Positions 31,435-41,096 of a stretch of 64,000 nucleotides of DNA are shown piece by piece (position 1 is the stretch's first letter; every line of letters begins with the position of its first letter). The DNA lies in the IMG/VR virus record IMGVR_UViG_3300027779_000018, positions 17,952 through 81,951 of that record; one strand, given 5' to 3'. The translations under genes and the position numbers were made by a program. The notes under the pieces were generated by a model, which worked only from the letters and a program-made list of their open reading frames with translations, was not told the DNA's origin and made no database searches. This DNA is from a virus.

Positions 31435-32000
31435 TAAAATTGTTTCCTAGATTCGGCATACACCGTGTTTGCATTAGTTCCTTTAAAATTTGAGGTTGGT
31501 AACATTGCAGCTACATCCCAATAATCTAAAGATATTTTCATTGGTTTTCTTATGATATGACTGTAGAGATATTTCTTAATACAGGGTTTTGCAAAACTTA
31601 ATCTACTTACCTTCTGTATGTAATGATATTCTGCAAACACACCCTCATCCTTATTCTTTATCTTATATAATTCTTCTAACAACAAAGTTCTATGTCTTGG
31701 AGCAATGTAGTGTAAGTTCAACCCATAGAAACTATCTATAGGACTAATGTCAAATGGAATTACTAGTGGAAATCTATCCCAGTATGGTAATTTCTTTTTT
31801 GTTTTTGCATCATAGAACATCATGTACATGTTACCTTCTATGAGTTGAGAGGTCTTAGTACCCTCTTGATATAGGCTATCCCTTATCATGGGTTTATAGA
31901 TATTTCTAATTTGTGTTCTAAACCATTCTAAAGATTCTTGAGAATGCACCCTGATTTCAGCGGGTTTTAGTTTTGTTAGGTTTTCGAATAAATCTGCCAT
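31434..32000 (-). CDS. phage structural / DNA-end-associated protein (188 aa)
   Basis: Starts MADLFENLTKLKPAEIRVHS; contains MYMMFYDAKTKKKLPYWDRF and FYGLNLHYIAPRHR, a pattern I associate with a conserved T4-like morphogenesis protein next to gp4 in marine phages. I cannot assign a T4 number with confidence (gp2 or a hub component are candidates). No Shine-Dalgarno; a TATAAATA box lies 5 nt upstream. Confidence 0.6.
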   Translation of the reverse strand: MADLFENLTKLKPAEIRVHSQESLEWFRTQIRNIYKPMIRDSLYQEGTKTSQLIEGNMYMMFYDAKTKKKLPYWDRFPLVIPFDISPIDSFYGLNLHYIAPRHRTLLLEELYKIKNKDEGVFAEYHYIQKVSRLSFAKPCIKKYLYSHIIRKPMKISLDYWDVAAMLPTSNFKGTNANTVYAESRKQF

Positions 32001-32005
32001 ACTAC

Positions 32006-32013
32006 TATTTATA
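32006..32013 (-). promoter_or_regulatory. T4-type late promoter TATAAATA
   Basis: Minus-strand TATAAATA (32013-32006), exactly 5 nt (GTAGT) before ATG at 32000. Confidence 0.75.
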
Positions 32014-32014
32014 C

Positions 32015-32446
32015 TCAGGTGAGGTGATCTTCCGTCAATATCCTGAAAACAAATTTACGATTTTTACAATATTCTTCTGCAGCCTTGAACTTTGCTTGGT
32101 TAACAGCATAAGTTGCTACCTCATTTAGGTATCTCTTGGTTTTTCTTTGGGGTGTTTTGGGGGGTTTACATTGTCTTTTAGGTTTTACTTCAATGATTTC
32201 ATGGACTGATTTACCCATAGTGTCTACTTTCTTGATATAGAAGTCAGGAAAGTAACGATGTGTTCGGTTATCTATGGGAGATATGTACGGTATTACGACT
32301 TCTTCACTGTTCCATTCAACAATACTGGGGTTCTTATCACAATATAACATGAATCTTCTCTCCCACAGAGATCGATAGAAGACCTTTGTGGGGTCTCCTT
32401 TGTATTTTTTATAATTCTTTGGTGTAAACCTACCTTTATAAGACAT
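32015..32446 (-). CDS. gp4: gp4 head-completion protein
   Basis: 143 residues matching T4 gp4 (50): RFTPKNYKKYKGDPTKVFYR, SLWERRFMLYCDKN, EWNSEEVVIPYISPIDNRTH and RYFPDFYIK. It has a nuclease-like core (PDFY...EIIEVKPK) and in T4 completes heads before tail joining. First gene of the minus-strand tail operon. Confidence 0.9.
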   Translation of the reverse strand: MSYKGRFTPKNYKKYKGDPTKVFYRSLWERRFMLYCDKNPSIVEWNSEEVVIPYISPIDNRTHRYFPDFYIKKVDTMGKSVHEIIEVKPKRQCKPPKTPQRKTKRYLNEVATYAVNQAKFKAAEEYCKNRKFVFRILTEDHLT

Positions 32447-32451
32447 AAATA
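32444..32451 (+). promoter_or_regulatory. late-type promoter CATAAATA for gp48
   Basis: CATAAATA on the + strand, 39 nt before the gp48 ATG, lying across the first codon of gp4 on the other strand. Confidence 0.5.
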
Positions 32452-32478
32452 ATAAAAACTCTAATAACTTCTTTCAGG

Positions 32479-32486
32479 TATTTATA
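32479..32486 (-). promoter_or_regulatory. T4-type late promoter TATAAATA for gp4
   Basis: Minus-strand TATAAATA (32486-32479), 32 nt before the gp4 ATG and 4 bp from the gp48 ATG. Confidence 0.7.
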
Positions 32487-32490
32487 ATCC

Positions 32491-33606
32491 ATGGGAACAA
32501 TCAGTAAAATTCTAGGTAAGATCAACAAGGCAAAGTCTGCAATCAATTCGTTGAAAGGCATCGGTGCTAAACTTGAAAGTCTCAACTACACAAGTCAAGT
32601 TGACAAACTTGGAGAACAAGCAGAATATGCACAACAGATTCTAAAAGATCGTAGAGCTTCCTTGGCGGCATCCATGGATTCTGCAAACAAAAGAAGGGAC
32701 TTAGCAAAAGCCAGTCCTAAATCAGTGCAAGAAGAGTTGATATATCCAGTTAATGATTTATTACCTAACTATATTGTTTTTACTACTAGACCTAGAAAAA
32801 AAAGAGTTGGTGTAAATAATCTTTTAGCTGACTCATCTACTGAGATTATGTTATATGTTCCCGATGGAATTACCAGTGATTCAACAGTATCATTCCAGTC
32901 ACAGGGTGTTAGTAAAAGGGGCAAAAATATAATGCGTGCCATTGATGGAATGCAGTCAGCCACTACTATAGGACAGAAGTTTGATAAAGGAAAGGATGTT
33001 GTGCTGGGGGTGGTGGAAGATCAGCTGGTTACCATGGGTAATGCCCTAACAGATAATGTGAGTAATATCAGAGCTGGTAGAGCAGTCAACCCTATGAAAG
33101 AACAAATGTTAGATGGAGTCGATTTTAGAAGTTTTGATTTTGATTATGAGTTCTGGCCAAAGAACGAAATGGAAGCAATTATGGTCAATAAAATTATATG
33201 GACATTTAGAACTGCAATGTTACCTGATACTTTTGGTGCTACAACTGATGGTGAGATTGAAAACTACTATAACTACCCTAACATATTTGATGTAGAATTT
33301 GAAGGAGAGTTAGCAGGAAAAATAGATGGGTTCTTACCTATGGTTTGTACTGGATGTTCAGTTGACCATTTTAATGGTAATAAAGTTTCCACATTTGCAA
33401 ATGGTCAACCAGTATCTACATCAATGAAATTAAGTTTCTCAGAAATTAAAGTTCTTTCTCAAGAATCATATCAACAGATTTCTCCATTAGGGAACAAAAA
33501 TATCGGTTCGGACAGAACTAGTCTAATCAACGAAACTCAGACAGAAACGGATATTACAAGGTCGGCCGGTATAAAACCCCCCACGCAAACAGGAACAGGT
33601 GGATAA
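32491..33606 (+). CDS. gp48: gp48 baseplate tail-tube cap
   Basis: 371 residues. The C-terminal half carries the gp48 signature: NPMKEQMLDGVDFRSFDFDY, EFWPKNEMEAIMVNKIIWTF, RTAMLP, and later MVCTGCSVDHFNGN. The N-terminal part is helical. In T4, gp48 and gp54 cap the baseplate and start tube polymerisation. First gene of the plus-strand baseplate run. Confidence 0.85.
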   Translation: MGTISKILGKINKAKSAINSLKGIGAKLESLNYTSQVDKLGEQAEYAQQILKDRRASLAASMDSANKRRDLAKASPKSVQEELIYPVNDLLPNYIVFTTRPRKKRVGVNNLLADSSTEIMLYVPDGITSDSTVSFQSQGVSKRGKNIMRAIDGMQSATTIGQKFDKGKDVVLGVVEDQLVTMGNALTDNVSNIRAGRAVNPMKEQMLDGVDFRSFDFDYEFWPKNEMEAIMVNKIIWTFRTAMLPDTFGATTDGEIENYYNYPNIFDVEFEGELAGKIDGFLPMVCTGCSVDHFNGNKVSTFANGQPVSTSMKLSFSEIKVLSQESYQQISPLGNKNIGSDRTSLINETQTETDITRSAGIKPPTQTGTGG

Positions 33607-33608
33607 CC

Positions 33609-34328
33609 ATGGCAAACGAATTATTTAAAAACTTCCCACAATTACAGTACACTCTTAACACTGGTAAGATTGTTACTATTAAGGATTTCTTCCGTAAAGT
33701 ACAGGTTGAAAAGTCTGCGCAAGATAGTCTAATTGATTATGAAAAATATGAAATATTAGATGGAGAACGACCCGATGTAGTTGCAGCTAAACTTTATGGT
33801 AATGGTGATTTACATTGGACTATTTTTCTAGTCAATGAGTTTACAAACTATTATGATTGGCATATGGATTTTCAAACCTTTCAAACATATATAACTGCAA
33901 AATTTCCTGGCCAAAGTCTAACTGCCTTAAACACCACTGATATAGTTTCGTCCTCAAGTAAGTTTTTAATTGGTGAGGAATGTACATCTAACCTAGGAAA
34001 TACTGGAAGTGTAACACAAGTAGAACCAACATATAGTAGAATCAGTATAGAAGGTGCAGATACCTTTGCAGCTGGAGAGACGGTTACAGGTAGTAGAAGT
34101 GGTAAATCATTTGTAATACAATCTGTTACTGAACATAGAGACTCAGCTCATCATTATAAAGATGCAGACGGTAACCGAAGGAATAACGGTGGTACTGGGT
34201 GGACTGCAGTATCTAACTTCATCGAAGAGTCAGAAGACAATGAAAGGAAAAGGAATATTAAAATTATTAGACCCAATAAAATCAAAACTGTTGTAGCAGA
34301 ATTTGAACGACTGATGGCAAATGAGTAA
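33609..34328 (+). CDS. gp53: gp53 baseplate wedge
   Basis: 239 residues; the N-terminal half is classical gp53: LFKNFPQLQYTLNTGKIVTI, DGERPDVVAAKLYGNGDLHW and a wedge-domain end. In T4 it joins wedges in the baseplate. The middle (residues ~110-165) resembles the sticky repeated beta domain also seen in gp7 of this phage (GEECTSNLGNTGSV; AGETVTGSRSGK). Confidence 0.88.
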   Translation: MANELFKNFPQLQYTLNTGKIVTIKDFFRKVQVEKSAQDSLIDYEKYEILDGERPDVVAAKLYGNGDLHWTIFLVNEFTNYYDWHMDFQTFQTYITAKFPGQSLTALNTTDIVSSSSKFLIGEECTSNLGNTGSVTQVEPTYSRISIEGADTFAAGETVTGSRSGKSFVIQSVTEHRDSAHHYKDADGNRRNNGGTGWTAVSNFIEESEDNERKRNIKIIRPNKIKTVVAEFERLMANE

Positions 34329-35796
34329 TTATAAAGCAGGTGAATTTCAAACTGAAGCAATCCACATAGTCAATCAAGAGGGTGATACCTTAGACATTAG
34401 TGGAAGTGTTGCAAACTTTCGTCTGTATGAAAGTATTCATAAAAAGTTTGTTACAGGAGATGTTTCGATAATTGACGGTTTGAACCTATTAAAGAACTTT
34501 AGGTTTACTGGTCAGGAATTCATCCGTATATCAATTCGTCAAAAAGAAGGTGCTGGAGATGACGGAGCTAATGAGTTTGCTATTAATAAGGACTCCATTA
34601 ATAAGACATTTAGAATCTTCAAGGCTACATCTGTAGAACGAATTAAAGATGCAGTACAAACATACCAACTCAAAATTTGTGATCCTTCCTTGTTTTCTGC
34701 AAGACGAACACGACTTAGTAAAGTCCTCACAGGTTCTTACAGTGATATGTTAGGTGAAGTGATGTTAAATCATTGTCATGTTAAAAAAGAAGAGATTGAT
34801 AATTGGGAAGCTAGTGTTCCACCTAACCAACAGTTTATTGTACCTAACTGGAACATCTCTAAGTTTATTGATTATGTCTGTATGAATGCAAACATCGGGC
34901 CAACAGCATCATACAGGAATGGGATGTTTTTCTACCAAACACTAAATGGTGGATTTAGATTTAGATCAGTTGACACGATGTTTGGGGAAGAGTTCCCAAT
35001 ATCTTTTTCATACTTACCATTGTCATCAGAAAGTACAGAAAATATTCATATCAATGCACCTGGCGGATTAAACTCTCAGATTCAAGGAATTACTCGCCCT
35101 CAAATGTTTGATTCACTTAAGGGAACAATGGGTGGTGCATATGCTTCAAGTGCAAAGGTGTACGATCCAATTAGAAAACTCGAAGAAGATATCAACTACG
35201 ATATGGAAGAAACCTTTGCACGAAGTAAATTGCATGTCTCAGGATATCCTATGACAAGAACAAGTAAGATGTTGCAGAATAACCAAGAAAGAATGTTATC
35301 TACTAACAATATGCAAGATAAAAATGTGAGTCCTACAGTTAATGAAATAGGTGTTGATCTTCCCCCAAACAAATCAAACACAGCTGTAGTTGTTTATGAT
35401 TACACTACTAACCACGATTTTGATGATAGTAAAGACATCTCAACCAATTCACCTTTTAGTGGAACTACCTTTAAGACCAATGGACTTCTAGAGAGACGAG
35501 CATTACTTGAAATATTTCAACAACATAGAATTACAGTAACCATACCATTAAGAACAGATTTATCAGTAGGCACTGTCATAGATTTAAATATACCTGAACC
35601 TGAACTATATGATGACTCTAGTTCCCCGAAGGATAAAATTAATGACCATAGATATCTAATTATTAATTTATGTGTTAATGCAAACCCAATTCAAAGATCG
35701 GGTACTTTAGATTTGGAGTGTGTTAAAGAAAGTTATGCGAAAGATATATCAAAGGCAACTCCACTAGCTGATGCAAGTCGTGGGGAAGAAGTATAA
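34321..35796 (+). CDS. gp27: gp27 baseplate hub
   Basis: 491 residues, longer than T4 gp27 (391). DISGSVANFRLYESIHKKFV, GDVSIIDGLNLLKNFRFTGQ and FIRISI fit the first tube domain; YQLKICDPSLFSARRTRLSK and NISKFIDYVC fit the hub body. It forms the trimeric hub that holds gp5. Overlaps gp53 by 8 nt. Confidence 0.82.
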   Translation: MSNYKAGEFQTEAIHIVNQEGDTLDISGSVANFRLYESIHKKFVTGDVSIIDGLNLLKNFRFTGQEFIRISIRQKEGAGDDGANEFAINKDSINKTFRIFKATSVERIKDAVQTYQLKICDPSLFSARRTRLSKVLTGSYSDMLGEVMLNHCHVKKEEIDNWEASVPPNQQFIVPNWNISKFIDYVCMNANIGPTASYRNGMFFYQTLNGGFRFRSVDTMFGEEFPISFSYLPLSSESTENIHINAPGGLNSQIQGITRPQMFDSLKGTMGGAYASSAKVYDPIRKLEEDINYDMEETFARSKLHVSGYPMTRTSKMLQNNQERMLSTNNMQDKNVSPTVNEIGVDLPPNKSNTAVVVYDYTTNHDFDDSKDISTNSPFSGTTFKTNGLLERRALLEIFQQHRITVTIPLRTDLSVGTVIDLNIPEPELYDDSSSPKDKINDHRYLIINLCVNANPIQRSGTLDLECVKESYAKDISKATPLADASRGEEV

Positions 35797-35797
35797 C

Positions 35798-36859
35798 ATG
35801 AAAACATATTACGGAATAGTTGAAGATAGACAAGACCCACTTAAGATAGGTAGGGTTCGTGTTCGTGTGCATGGTATTCATACTGATAAGAAAGATGAAA
35901 TTGCAACACCCGACCTTCCATGGGCCCAAGTGATTCTTCCTACTACCTCTGCAGGGTTGTCAGGATTTGGAACACAACACGGACTTGTGGAAGGGTCTAC
36001 GGTGTTGTTATTTTTCAGAGATGGTGATCTATGTCAACAACCAGTTATTATGGGTTCAGCTGCAGGAATACCTCAAGCTGGTTATAGGGAGACTGCAACG
36101 GATGAAATGTTGACTCGTCAAGTAGATCGAGGATTTAATGATCCTAGACAACTTACAGTAGCAGATTACAATGACACCCCCGATGGCCCGAACCCCGATC
36201 ATTTTCCACAAAGGGGACATGGTCTAACTTCTTCACTGAAAGAAGCACCTAAAATTTATGAATCTAGAGGTATTAGTTACATAGGGAAGGGGTCTTCAAT
36301 TGAAGAACCTACACTTACCGAAAAACAGTTACCCTACTATCCTCTATACACGGATAAGTCAGATTTATCTGCACTCGCTGATACTACGGATGAAACAGGT
36401 CTTCATGCAGGAAGAGATATACCTAAAGACCTTCTTCCTAGTAAAAAGGAAATAAAATCTCCTGCTAAACCAGTCTACCCATACAACAAAGTTATACAGT
36501 CAGAGTCAGGTCATGTTATAGAGATGGATGATACACTAGGTGCTGAACGACTTGCAATAGAACATAGGTCAGGAACTTTTCAGGAGATTCATCCTGATGG
36601 CTCTATGGTGACTAGAGTTGTAAATGATAACTATACTATTATTTGTAGGAACGAAGAAGTACTCATTGGTGGAAAGGTTAACATTAAAGTTCTAGGTGAT
36701 GCGAAGGTTGAGGTCATCGGTGGACTTGAACTTAAATCTTTTAGTGATGCTAAGATTGATATTGTGGGTAAACTCGACATTGAAGCTGGTGGAAATATAA
36801 CCTTAAAATCTGGCAAAGGTGTAATAGTAAAAGCACCTAAATTTAGACCGAACTCTTAA
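35798..36859 (+). CDS. gp5: gp5 hub/needle protein without lysozyme domain
   Basis: 353 residues starting MKTYYGIVEDRQDPLKIGRV, an OB-fold gp5/VgrG N-terminus (VRVHGIH, LPWAQVILPTTSAG, GSTVLLFFRDGDLCQQPVIM). The C-terminus is a beta-helix needle with short repeats (GGKVNIKVLGDAKVEVIGGL, KIDIVGKLDIEAGGNITLKS). The central lysozyme domain of T4 gp5 is absent. The start at 35798 is preferred over one 27 nt upstream because GGGGAAG precedes it. Confidence 0.87.
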   Translation: MKTYYGIVEDRQDPLKIGRVRVRVHGIHTDKKDEIATPDLPWAQVILPTTSAGLSGFGTQHGLVEGSTVLLFFRDGDLCQQPVIMGSAAGIPQAGYRETATDEMLTRQVDRGFNDPRQLTVADYNDTPDGPNPDHFPQRGHGLTSSLKEAPKIYESRGISYIGKGSSIEEPTLTEKQLPYYPLYTDKSDLSALADTTDETGLHAGRDIPKDLLPSKKEIKSPAKPVYPYNKVIQSESGHVIEMDDTLGAERLAIEHRSGTFQEIHPDGSMVTRVVNDNYTIICRNEEVLIGGKVNIKVLGDAKVEVIGGLELKSFSDAKIDIVGKLDIEAGGNITLKSGKGVIVKAPKFRPNS

Positions 36860-36861
36860 TT

Positions 36862-38763
36862 ATGACTGAGACAAGTGAAGTTAAACCTTTAGAAGAAACC
36901 ATATCAGATTCGTTCCCATGTCCTGAAGGGGACATATTTGACCTACCAACAAAAGAAGAAATTGTAAACGCATTTAATGAAATAGCTGCGTTGCCTGGCA
37001 AGATGGTTGGAAAAGTCCAAGAGATGAAGGCTGAGAAGGAAAAGGAAATTGCAGCTTTATATAAGTCTTTAGAGGATGCAGATACAGAAGAAGCTAGAGC
37101 TGCGATAAACAAACAGATTGCAGAGAAAGAAAATTACATCAAGACTCAAATCGAGGGTGTGATACAGAAAGAGATTGATGACGTTGTAGAAACTGTTGAA
37201 GAATTTGTTGATGTACTAAGTGACATCTTATCCCCATATTGGGATAAAGAAGGTTTAAATCGTGACTGGCAAAAAGAGGCAAGAGATGCCTTTGAACAAT
37301 TACTTCAAGAGTTCCATCTTTATATACCAGTAAAAATTGCTGAATTATTGTCTAAGTTAGTTCCTATTAGTTTTGCAATTAATGTTTTGGGTATTCAGAT
37401 TGATGTGTTAAAACTAGTCAGCAGTCCTTCTTATCAAAAAGAATTGCAAGACCAAATTTCGGGTATCAATTTTGATTTACAAATAGTAGAGAAGTTTAAA
37501 GAACTTCAAAAGATTAATGATAAAATAACAAAACTGGTGGAAGAGTTAGCAGACCCCGACATTAGTATGGAAGACCATATAAAGAAATCGGAAGAATTGT
37601 TTGCACTAGAGGAAGAAAAGAAAACAATTCTTGGGGCGATTGATATAATCTACGATTTAAAAGATGGGTTTATTGATAAGTTTTGGCAACTTGTTCCTGA
37701 AGAGTTTAGACAATTTGATGGTGAATTCGGAGTAGTAGACAACAAAGCAAAAGCAAAGATAATTTGGAAATGGATTAAAAAGGAAATTAAAGAGTGGTTG
37801 CAGAATTGGTATCTTAAAGCAATCCAAAAGTTACTAAGTCTCTTTGAGACGATTTGGAACTTGTTAGGTTTACCCGAATTACCCATCCAAATATTAATAG
37901 ACATTATCAATTTTGATGTAAAGGCATTTATAACAAGTGCAATCAAAGCCATGAAAGATGCATGGAAAAAGTTGAAAGAAAGTTTACAGACAGACCTACA
38001 AAAAATAGAAGGTAAGATTGCAAAGGTTAAAGAACAATTAGCAGACCCCGACATTAGTATGGAAGACCATATAAGATTATCAACAGAGTTAGATACACTA
38101 GAAAAAGAATACAAAAAGAAACAGGAAGAGATACTTTCAGCTAAAGATGCATTTGTAAAACTGATTAAAGATACTATACTAGACCTTCAAATCTTTGGTT
38201 TTAGTATAGGAAAAATTTTAGGTGCTTCAATAAAATCAACTACTGAATCAATTGAAGAAGAAATTTCTGAAATGTTATTCGCACTGGAAGAATTTAAAAT
38301 AAATTTCCATAAGAAGATACTGTTTGAATGGGTAACGCTAGTTAAGAAGTTTTTCTCAGCAATAGGATTGGGTGCAATTTTTGATTTCTTAACGATCACC
38401 TTATGTGACTTCTTAAAATTAATCGGTATGCCCATGGGAATTAATTTACAGTTACCAGCGATAGCAGGTGTTATAAGTGTGGTCACAAAAGAAACTGTTC
38501 ATAAACCTCACCCACAAAAAGACTATGGTAGTGACGATGGAGTTGCATTTACTAAAGTGAAGGTAGAAGATGATATAGATAAAACAGAATTCTCAGTCAC
38601 AACTGGAAGTGGAACAATTCATGCATTTGTTGATGGAGTGGAAGTTGAAGCAGGAAGTGGAATGTCAGTTTCAGGAAACACAGTGACGTTTGATACTGCA
38701 CCATTGACTCAGTTGGAATATGATGCTGGAATTACAAAAGATGTTTCATTAATTAAGATATAG
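36862..38763 (+). CDS. large coiled-coil structural protein (633 aa)
   Basis: Between gp5 and gp25. Mostly long amphipathic helices (KMVGKVQEMKAEKEKEIAAL and similar), with two copies of a segment, LADPDISMEDHI, at residues ~230 and ~394, each opening a similar helix pair. The last ~90 residues are beta-rich (FSVTTGSGTIHAFVDGVEVE). Hydrophobic helices (GLGAIFDFLTITLCDFLKLI) occur near residue 510. An alternative tape-measure or hub-associated protein; not recognised by name. Confidence 0.7.
   Translation: MTETSEVKPLEETISDSFPCPEGDIFDLPTKEEIVNAFNEIAALPGKMVGKVQEMKAEKEKEIAALYKSLEDADTEEARAAINKQIAEKENYIKTQIEGVIQKEIDDVVETVEEFVDVLSDILSPYWDKEGLNRDWQKEARDAFEQLLQEFHLYIPVKIAELLSKLVPISFAINVLGIQIDVLKLVSSPSYQKELQDQISGINFDLQIVEKFKELQKINDKITKLVEELADPDISMEDHIKKSEELFALEEEKKTILGAIDIIYDLKDGFIDKFWQLVPEEFRQFDGEFGVVDNKAKAKIIWKWIKKEIKEWLQNWYLKAIQKLLSLFETIWNLLGLPELPIQILIDIINFDVKAFITSAIKAMKDAWKKLKESLQTDLQKIEGKIAKVKEQLADPDISMEDHIRLSTELDTLEKEYKKKQEEILSAKDAFVKLIKDTILDLQIFGFSIGKILGASIKSTTESIEEEISEMLFALEEFKINFHKKILFEWVTLVKKFFSAIGLGAIFDFLTITLCDFLKLIGMPMGINLQLPAIAGVISVVTKETVHKPHPQKDYGSDDGVAFTKVKVEDDIDKTEFSVTTGSGTIHAFVDGVEVEAGSGMSVSGNTVTFDTAPLTQLEYDAGITKDVSLIKI
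37546..38074 (+). repeat. exact 37-bp direct repeat inside the 633-aa gene
   Basis: Bases 37546-37582 and 38038-38074 are identical (both begin TTAGCAGACCCCGAC) and encode LADPDISMEDHI in the same frame. 492 bp separate the copies, so recombination would remove 164 codons in frame. Confidence 0.92.
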
Positions 38764-38787
38764 AGTTAACTAACCCCTCACTCATGG

Positions 38788-38795
38788 TATAAATA
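38788..38795 (+). promoter_or_regulatory. T4-type late promoter TATAAATA
   Basis: TATAAATA exactly 5 nt (GATAT) before the gp25 ATG at 38801; no Shine-Dalgarno. Confidence 0.75.
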
Positions 38796-38800
38796 GATAT

Positions 38801-39223
38801 ATGGCAATAGATATAACCAACGAAGCAAAAACCGTAGCTACCTCTAAAGGCACATACAGGGATTTAGATTTACTTTTTCGTGCGCACCCTCAGACTGGAG
38901 ATGTAGTGGTACGAACCGATGCCGAGGCAGTTAAGAGATCAGTTAGAAATATCATATTAACCAATCATTATGAACGACCATTTAAGCCAGGCTTTGGTGG
39001 TTCTATCAGAGACCTTCTATTTGAGTTGAATACGAGCAGACAGTTAAAGAAGGTACAGAGAAGACTTAAAGATATGTTGGAAGCATTTGAACCTAGAGTT
39101 AAGGATGTAGTGGTGAGTATCTTAACTCAAGATAGTAATGAAGTTAATTTAAACATACAGTATTCGATTATAAATATAGCACGCAACCAAGCGTTAGACC
39201 TCACAGTAACAAGGGCAAGATAA
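38801..39223 (+). CDS. gp25: gp25 baseplate wedge (lysozyme-like)
   Basis: 140 residues of the GPW/gp25 family: LLFRAHPQTGDVVVRTDAEA, VKRSVRNIILTNHYERPFKP and GFGGSIRDLLFEL are the family blocks. Structural wedge component next to the sheath. Confidence 0.92.
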   Translation: MAIDITNEAKTVATSKGTYRDLDLLFRAHPQTGDVVVRTDAEAVKRSVRNIILTNHYERPFKPGFGGSIRDLLFELNTSRQLKKVQRRLKDMLEAFEPRVKDVVVSILTQDSNEVNLNIQYSIINIARNQALDLTVTRAR

Positions 39224-39224
39224 C

Positions 39225-41096
39225 ATGGCAATTAAAAGTTCACAAATAAACGTAACCGATTTAGATTTTGATGATATAGCAACTAATTTAAAAGGGTTTC
39301 TACAAGGACAAACCCAGTTAAAGGATTACGATTTTGAAGGTTCAACCATGTCAGTATTGGTTGACCTACTTGCATATGCATCACACATTAGTGCAGTCAA
39401 TACTAATATCGCAGGAAGTGAATTGTTCTTGGATTCTGCTCAGATCAGAAAGAATGTAGTTTCTCGTGCAAAGGACTTGGGATTTATCCCTGCGTCTGAA
39501 ACAAGTGCAACTGCAATTGTAGATATAGCCATAAAGAATGTTAGGAATGCAGATGGAACTTACCCGACAGTTAGTGAAATGTCTCTTCTAAGAGGAAGTC
39601 AATTTAGAACAATATATGATGGGAACCAATATTTCTTTGTTGTTCCCAATACAGTAAAACCAATACAAAATGGTGGGACATATAATCTAACAAGTGTTCC
39701 ATTAGTACAAGGAACATATGCTTCGGATACATTTGTTTTTGACAACCAAGTTGGTAATCCAAAATTTGTATTATCCAACGAAAGGGTTGACAGATCAAGA
39801 TTAGAGATAGCCGTAAACTCAGGTGGGGTTTCAACAACTTATACACTATCTACTGATGTGTCAATGATTAAAACCACTTCAAAGGTTTATTACGCACAAG
39901 AGAATGAAGATGGGTTTGTTGAAATTTATTTTGGAGATGGTACACTAGGTGCATCTCTAGTAGATGGTGACATTATCGAAGCCACTTATGTTATTGTAGA
40001 TGATACCCATTGTAATGGAACAAAAACTTTTACACAGATAACAGCTGTTAATGGTTATACAGATTCAACAGTGACTATAAAACAAGCTGCAGAAGGTGGT
40101 ATAGAGAAAGAGTCCATTGAATCAATCAAATTTAAAGCAACAAAGTTCTATACATCTCAGAACAGACTGGTAACACTGAATGACTACAAAGCAAAGGTCA
40201 GTGAGTATTACCCGAATGCAGATGCAGTTGCAGTATGGGGTGGAGAAGATAATGACCCACCACAATACGGAAAAGTGTTTCTTGCAATCAAACCTCTAAA
40301 CTCAGATTATCTTTCAGACACAGAGAAGAAAAACATTACCTCTAAGTTAAAAAGTTTGAACATGTTAACAGTAAGGCCTGAGATAATTGATGCAGAGATA
40401 ATTAAAGTTCTTATATCCTCAACTTTTAAATACAACGAAAGAGGAACAACTTTATCAAAAGGTGAATTAGAATCATTGGTAACAACAACTATCAATAATT
40501 ATGATAACCTTAAGTTAACAAACTTTGATTCAATCTTTAGACACTCAAATTTAGTTAAAGACATTGATGAGGCTCATGGAGCAATCATGAGTAACACTAC
40601 TAACATTAGATTGAAAAAGAGTTTACCTGCGAAGACAGGACAACTCTTAAGTTACACTATACTCTTTGGAAATGGATTATACAATCCTAACTCAGGGTAC
40701 AATGCAACTAGTGGTGGTATAACAACCACAACAGGATTTTATGCACTTGGTGATGCAACCAATATCCATTACTTCGATGACGATGGTAATGGAAATTTGA
40801 GAAGGTATTACCTCTCAGGTGCAACAAGAATATATGTAGATAAGACAGCTGGAACAGTTGATTACACTACAGGAAAAATTTCGATTGAAAGCATCAGTTT
40901 TACTTCAACAGTAAATGCAGATGCAACAATTGACTTCACAATGATACCTCTCAGCAGTGATGTTGTTGCAACGCGAGGAATCTTAGTTGATATCTCGTCT
41001 GCTGATATAAAGGTAGCAGGTGAGATAGACACCATCGCAAGTGGTGAATCGAGTGCTGGTGTAGGGTTTAATTCTACATCGAACTCAACATATTAA
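39225..41096 (+). CDS. gp6: gp6 baseplate wedge
   Basis: 623 residues, close to T4 gp6 (660). The N-terminus DYDFEGSTMSVLVDLLAYAS, SELFLDSAQIRKNVVSRAKD and LGFIPASETSA is the gp6/gpJ signature; DYKAKVSEYYPNADAVAVWG is the conserved middle. It starts 1 nt after the gp25 stop. gp6 dimers form the inner baseplate ring. Confidence 0.92.
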   Translation: MAIKSSQINVTDLDFDDIATNLKGFLQGQTQLKDYDFEGSTMSVLVDLLAYASHISAVNTNIAGSELFLDSAQIRKNVVSRAKDLGFIPASETSATAIVDIAIKNVRNADGTYPTVSEMSLLRGSQFRTIYDGNQYFFVVPNTVKPIQNGGTYNLTSVPLVQGTYASDTFVFDNQVGNPKFVLSNERVDRSRLEIAVNSGGVSTTYTLSTDVSMIKTTSKVYYAQENEDGFVEIYFGDGTLGASLVDGDIIEATYVIVDDTHCNGTKTFTQITAVNGYTDSTVTIKQAAEGGIEKESIESIKFKATKFYTSQNRLVTLNDYKAKVSEYYPNADAVAVWGGEDNDPPQYGKVFLAIKPLNSDYLSDTEKKNITSKLKSLNMLTVRPEIIDAEIIKVLISSTFKYNERGTTLSKGELESLVTTTINNYDNLKLTNFDSIFRHSNLVKDIDEAHGAIMSNTTNIRLKKSLPAKTGQLLSYTILFGNGLYNPNSGYNATSGGITTTTGFYALGDATNIHYFDDDGNGNLRRYYLSGATRIYVDKTAGTVDYTTGKISIESISFTSTVNADATIDFTMIPLSSDVVATRGILVDISSADIKVAGEIDTIASGESSAGVGFNSTSNSTY

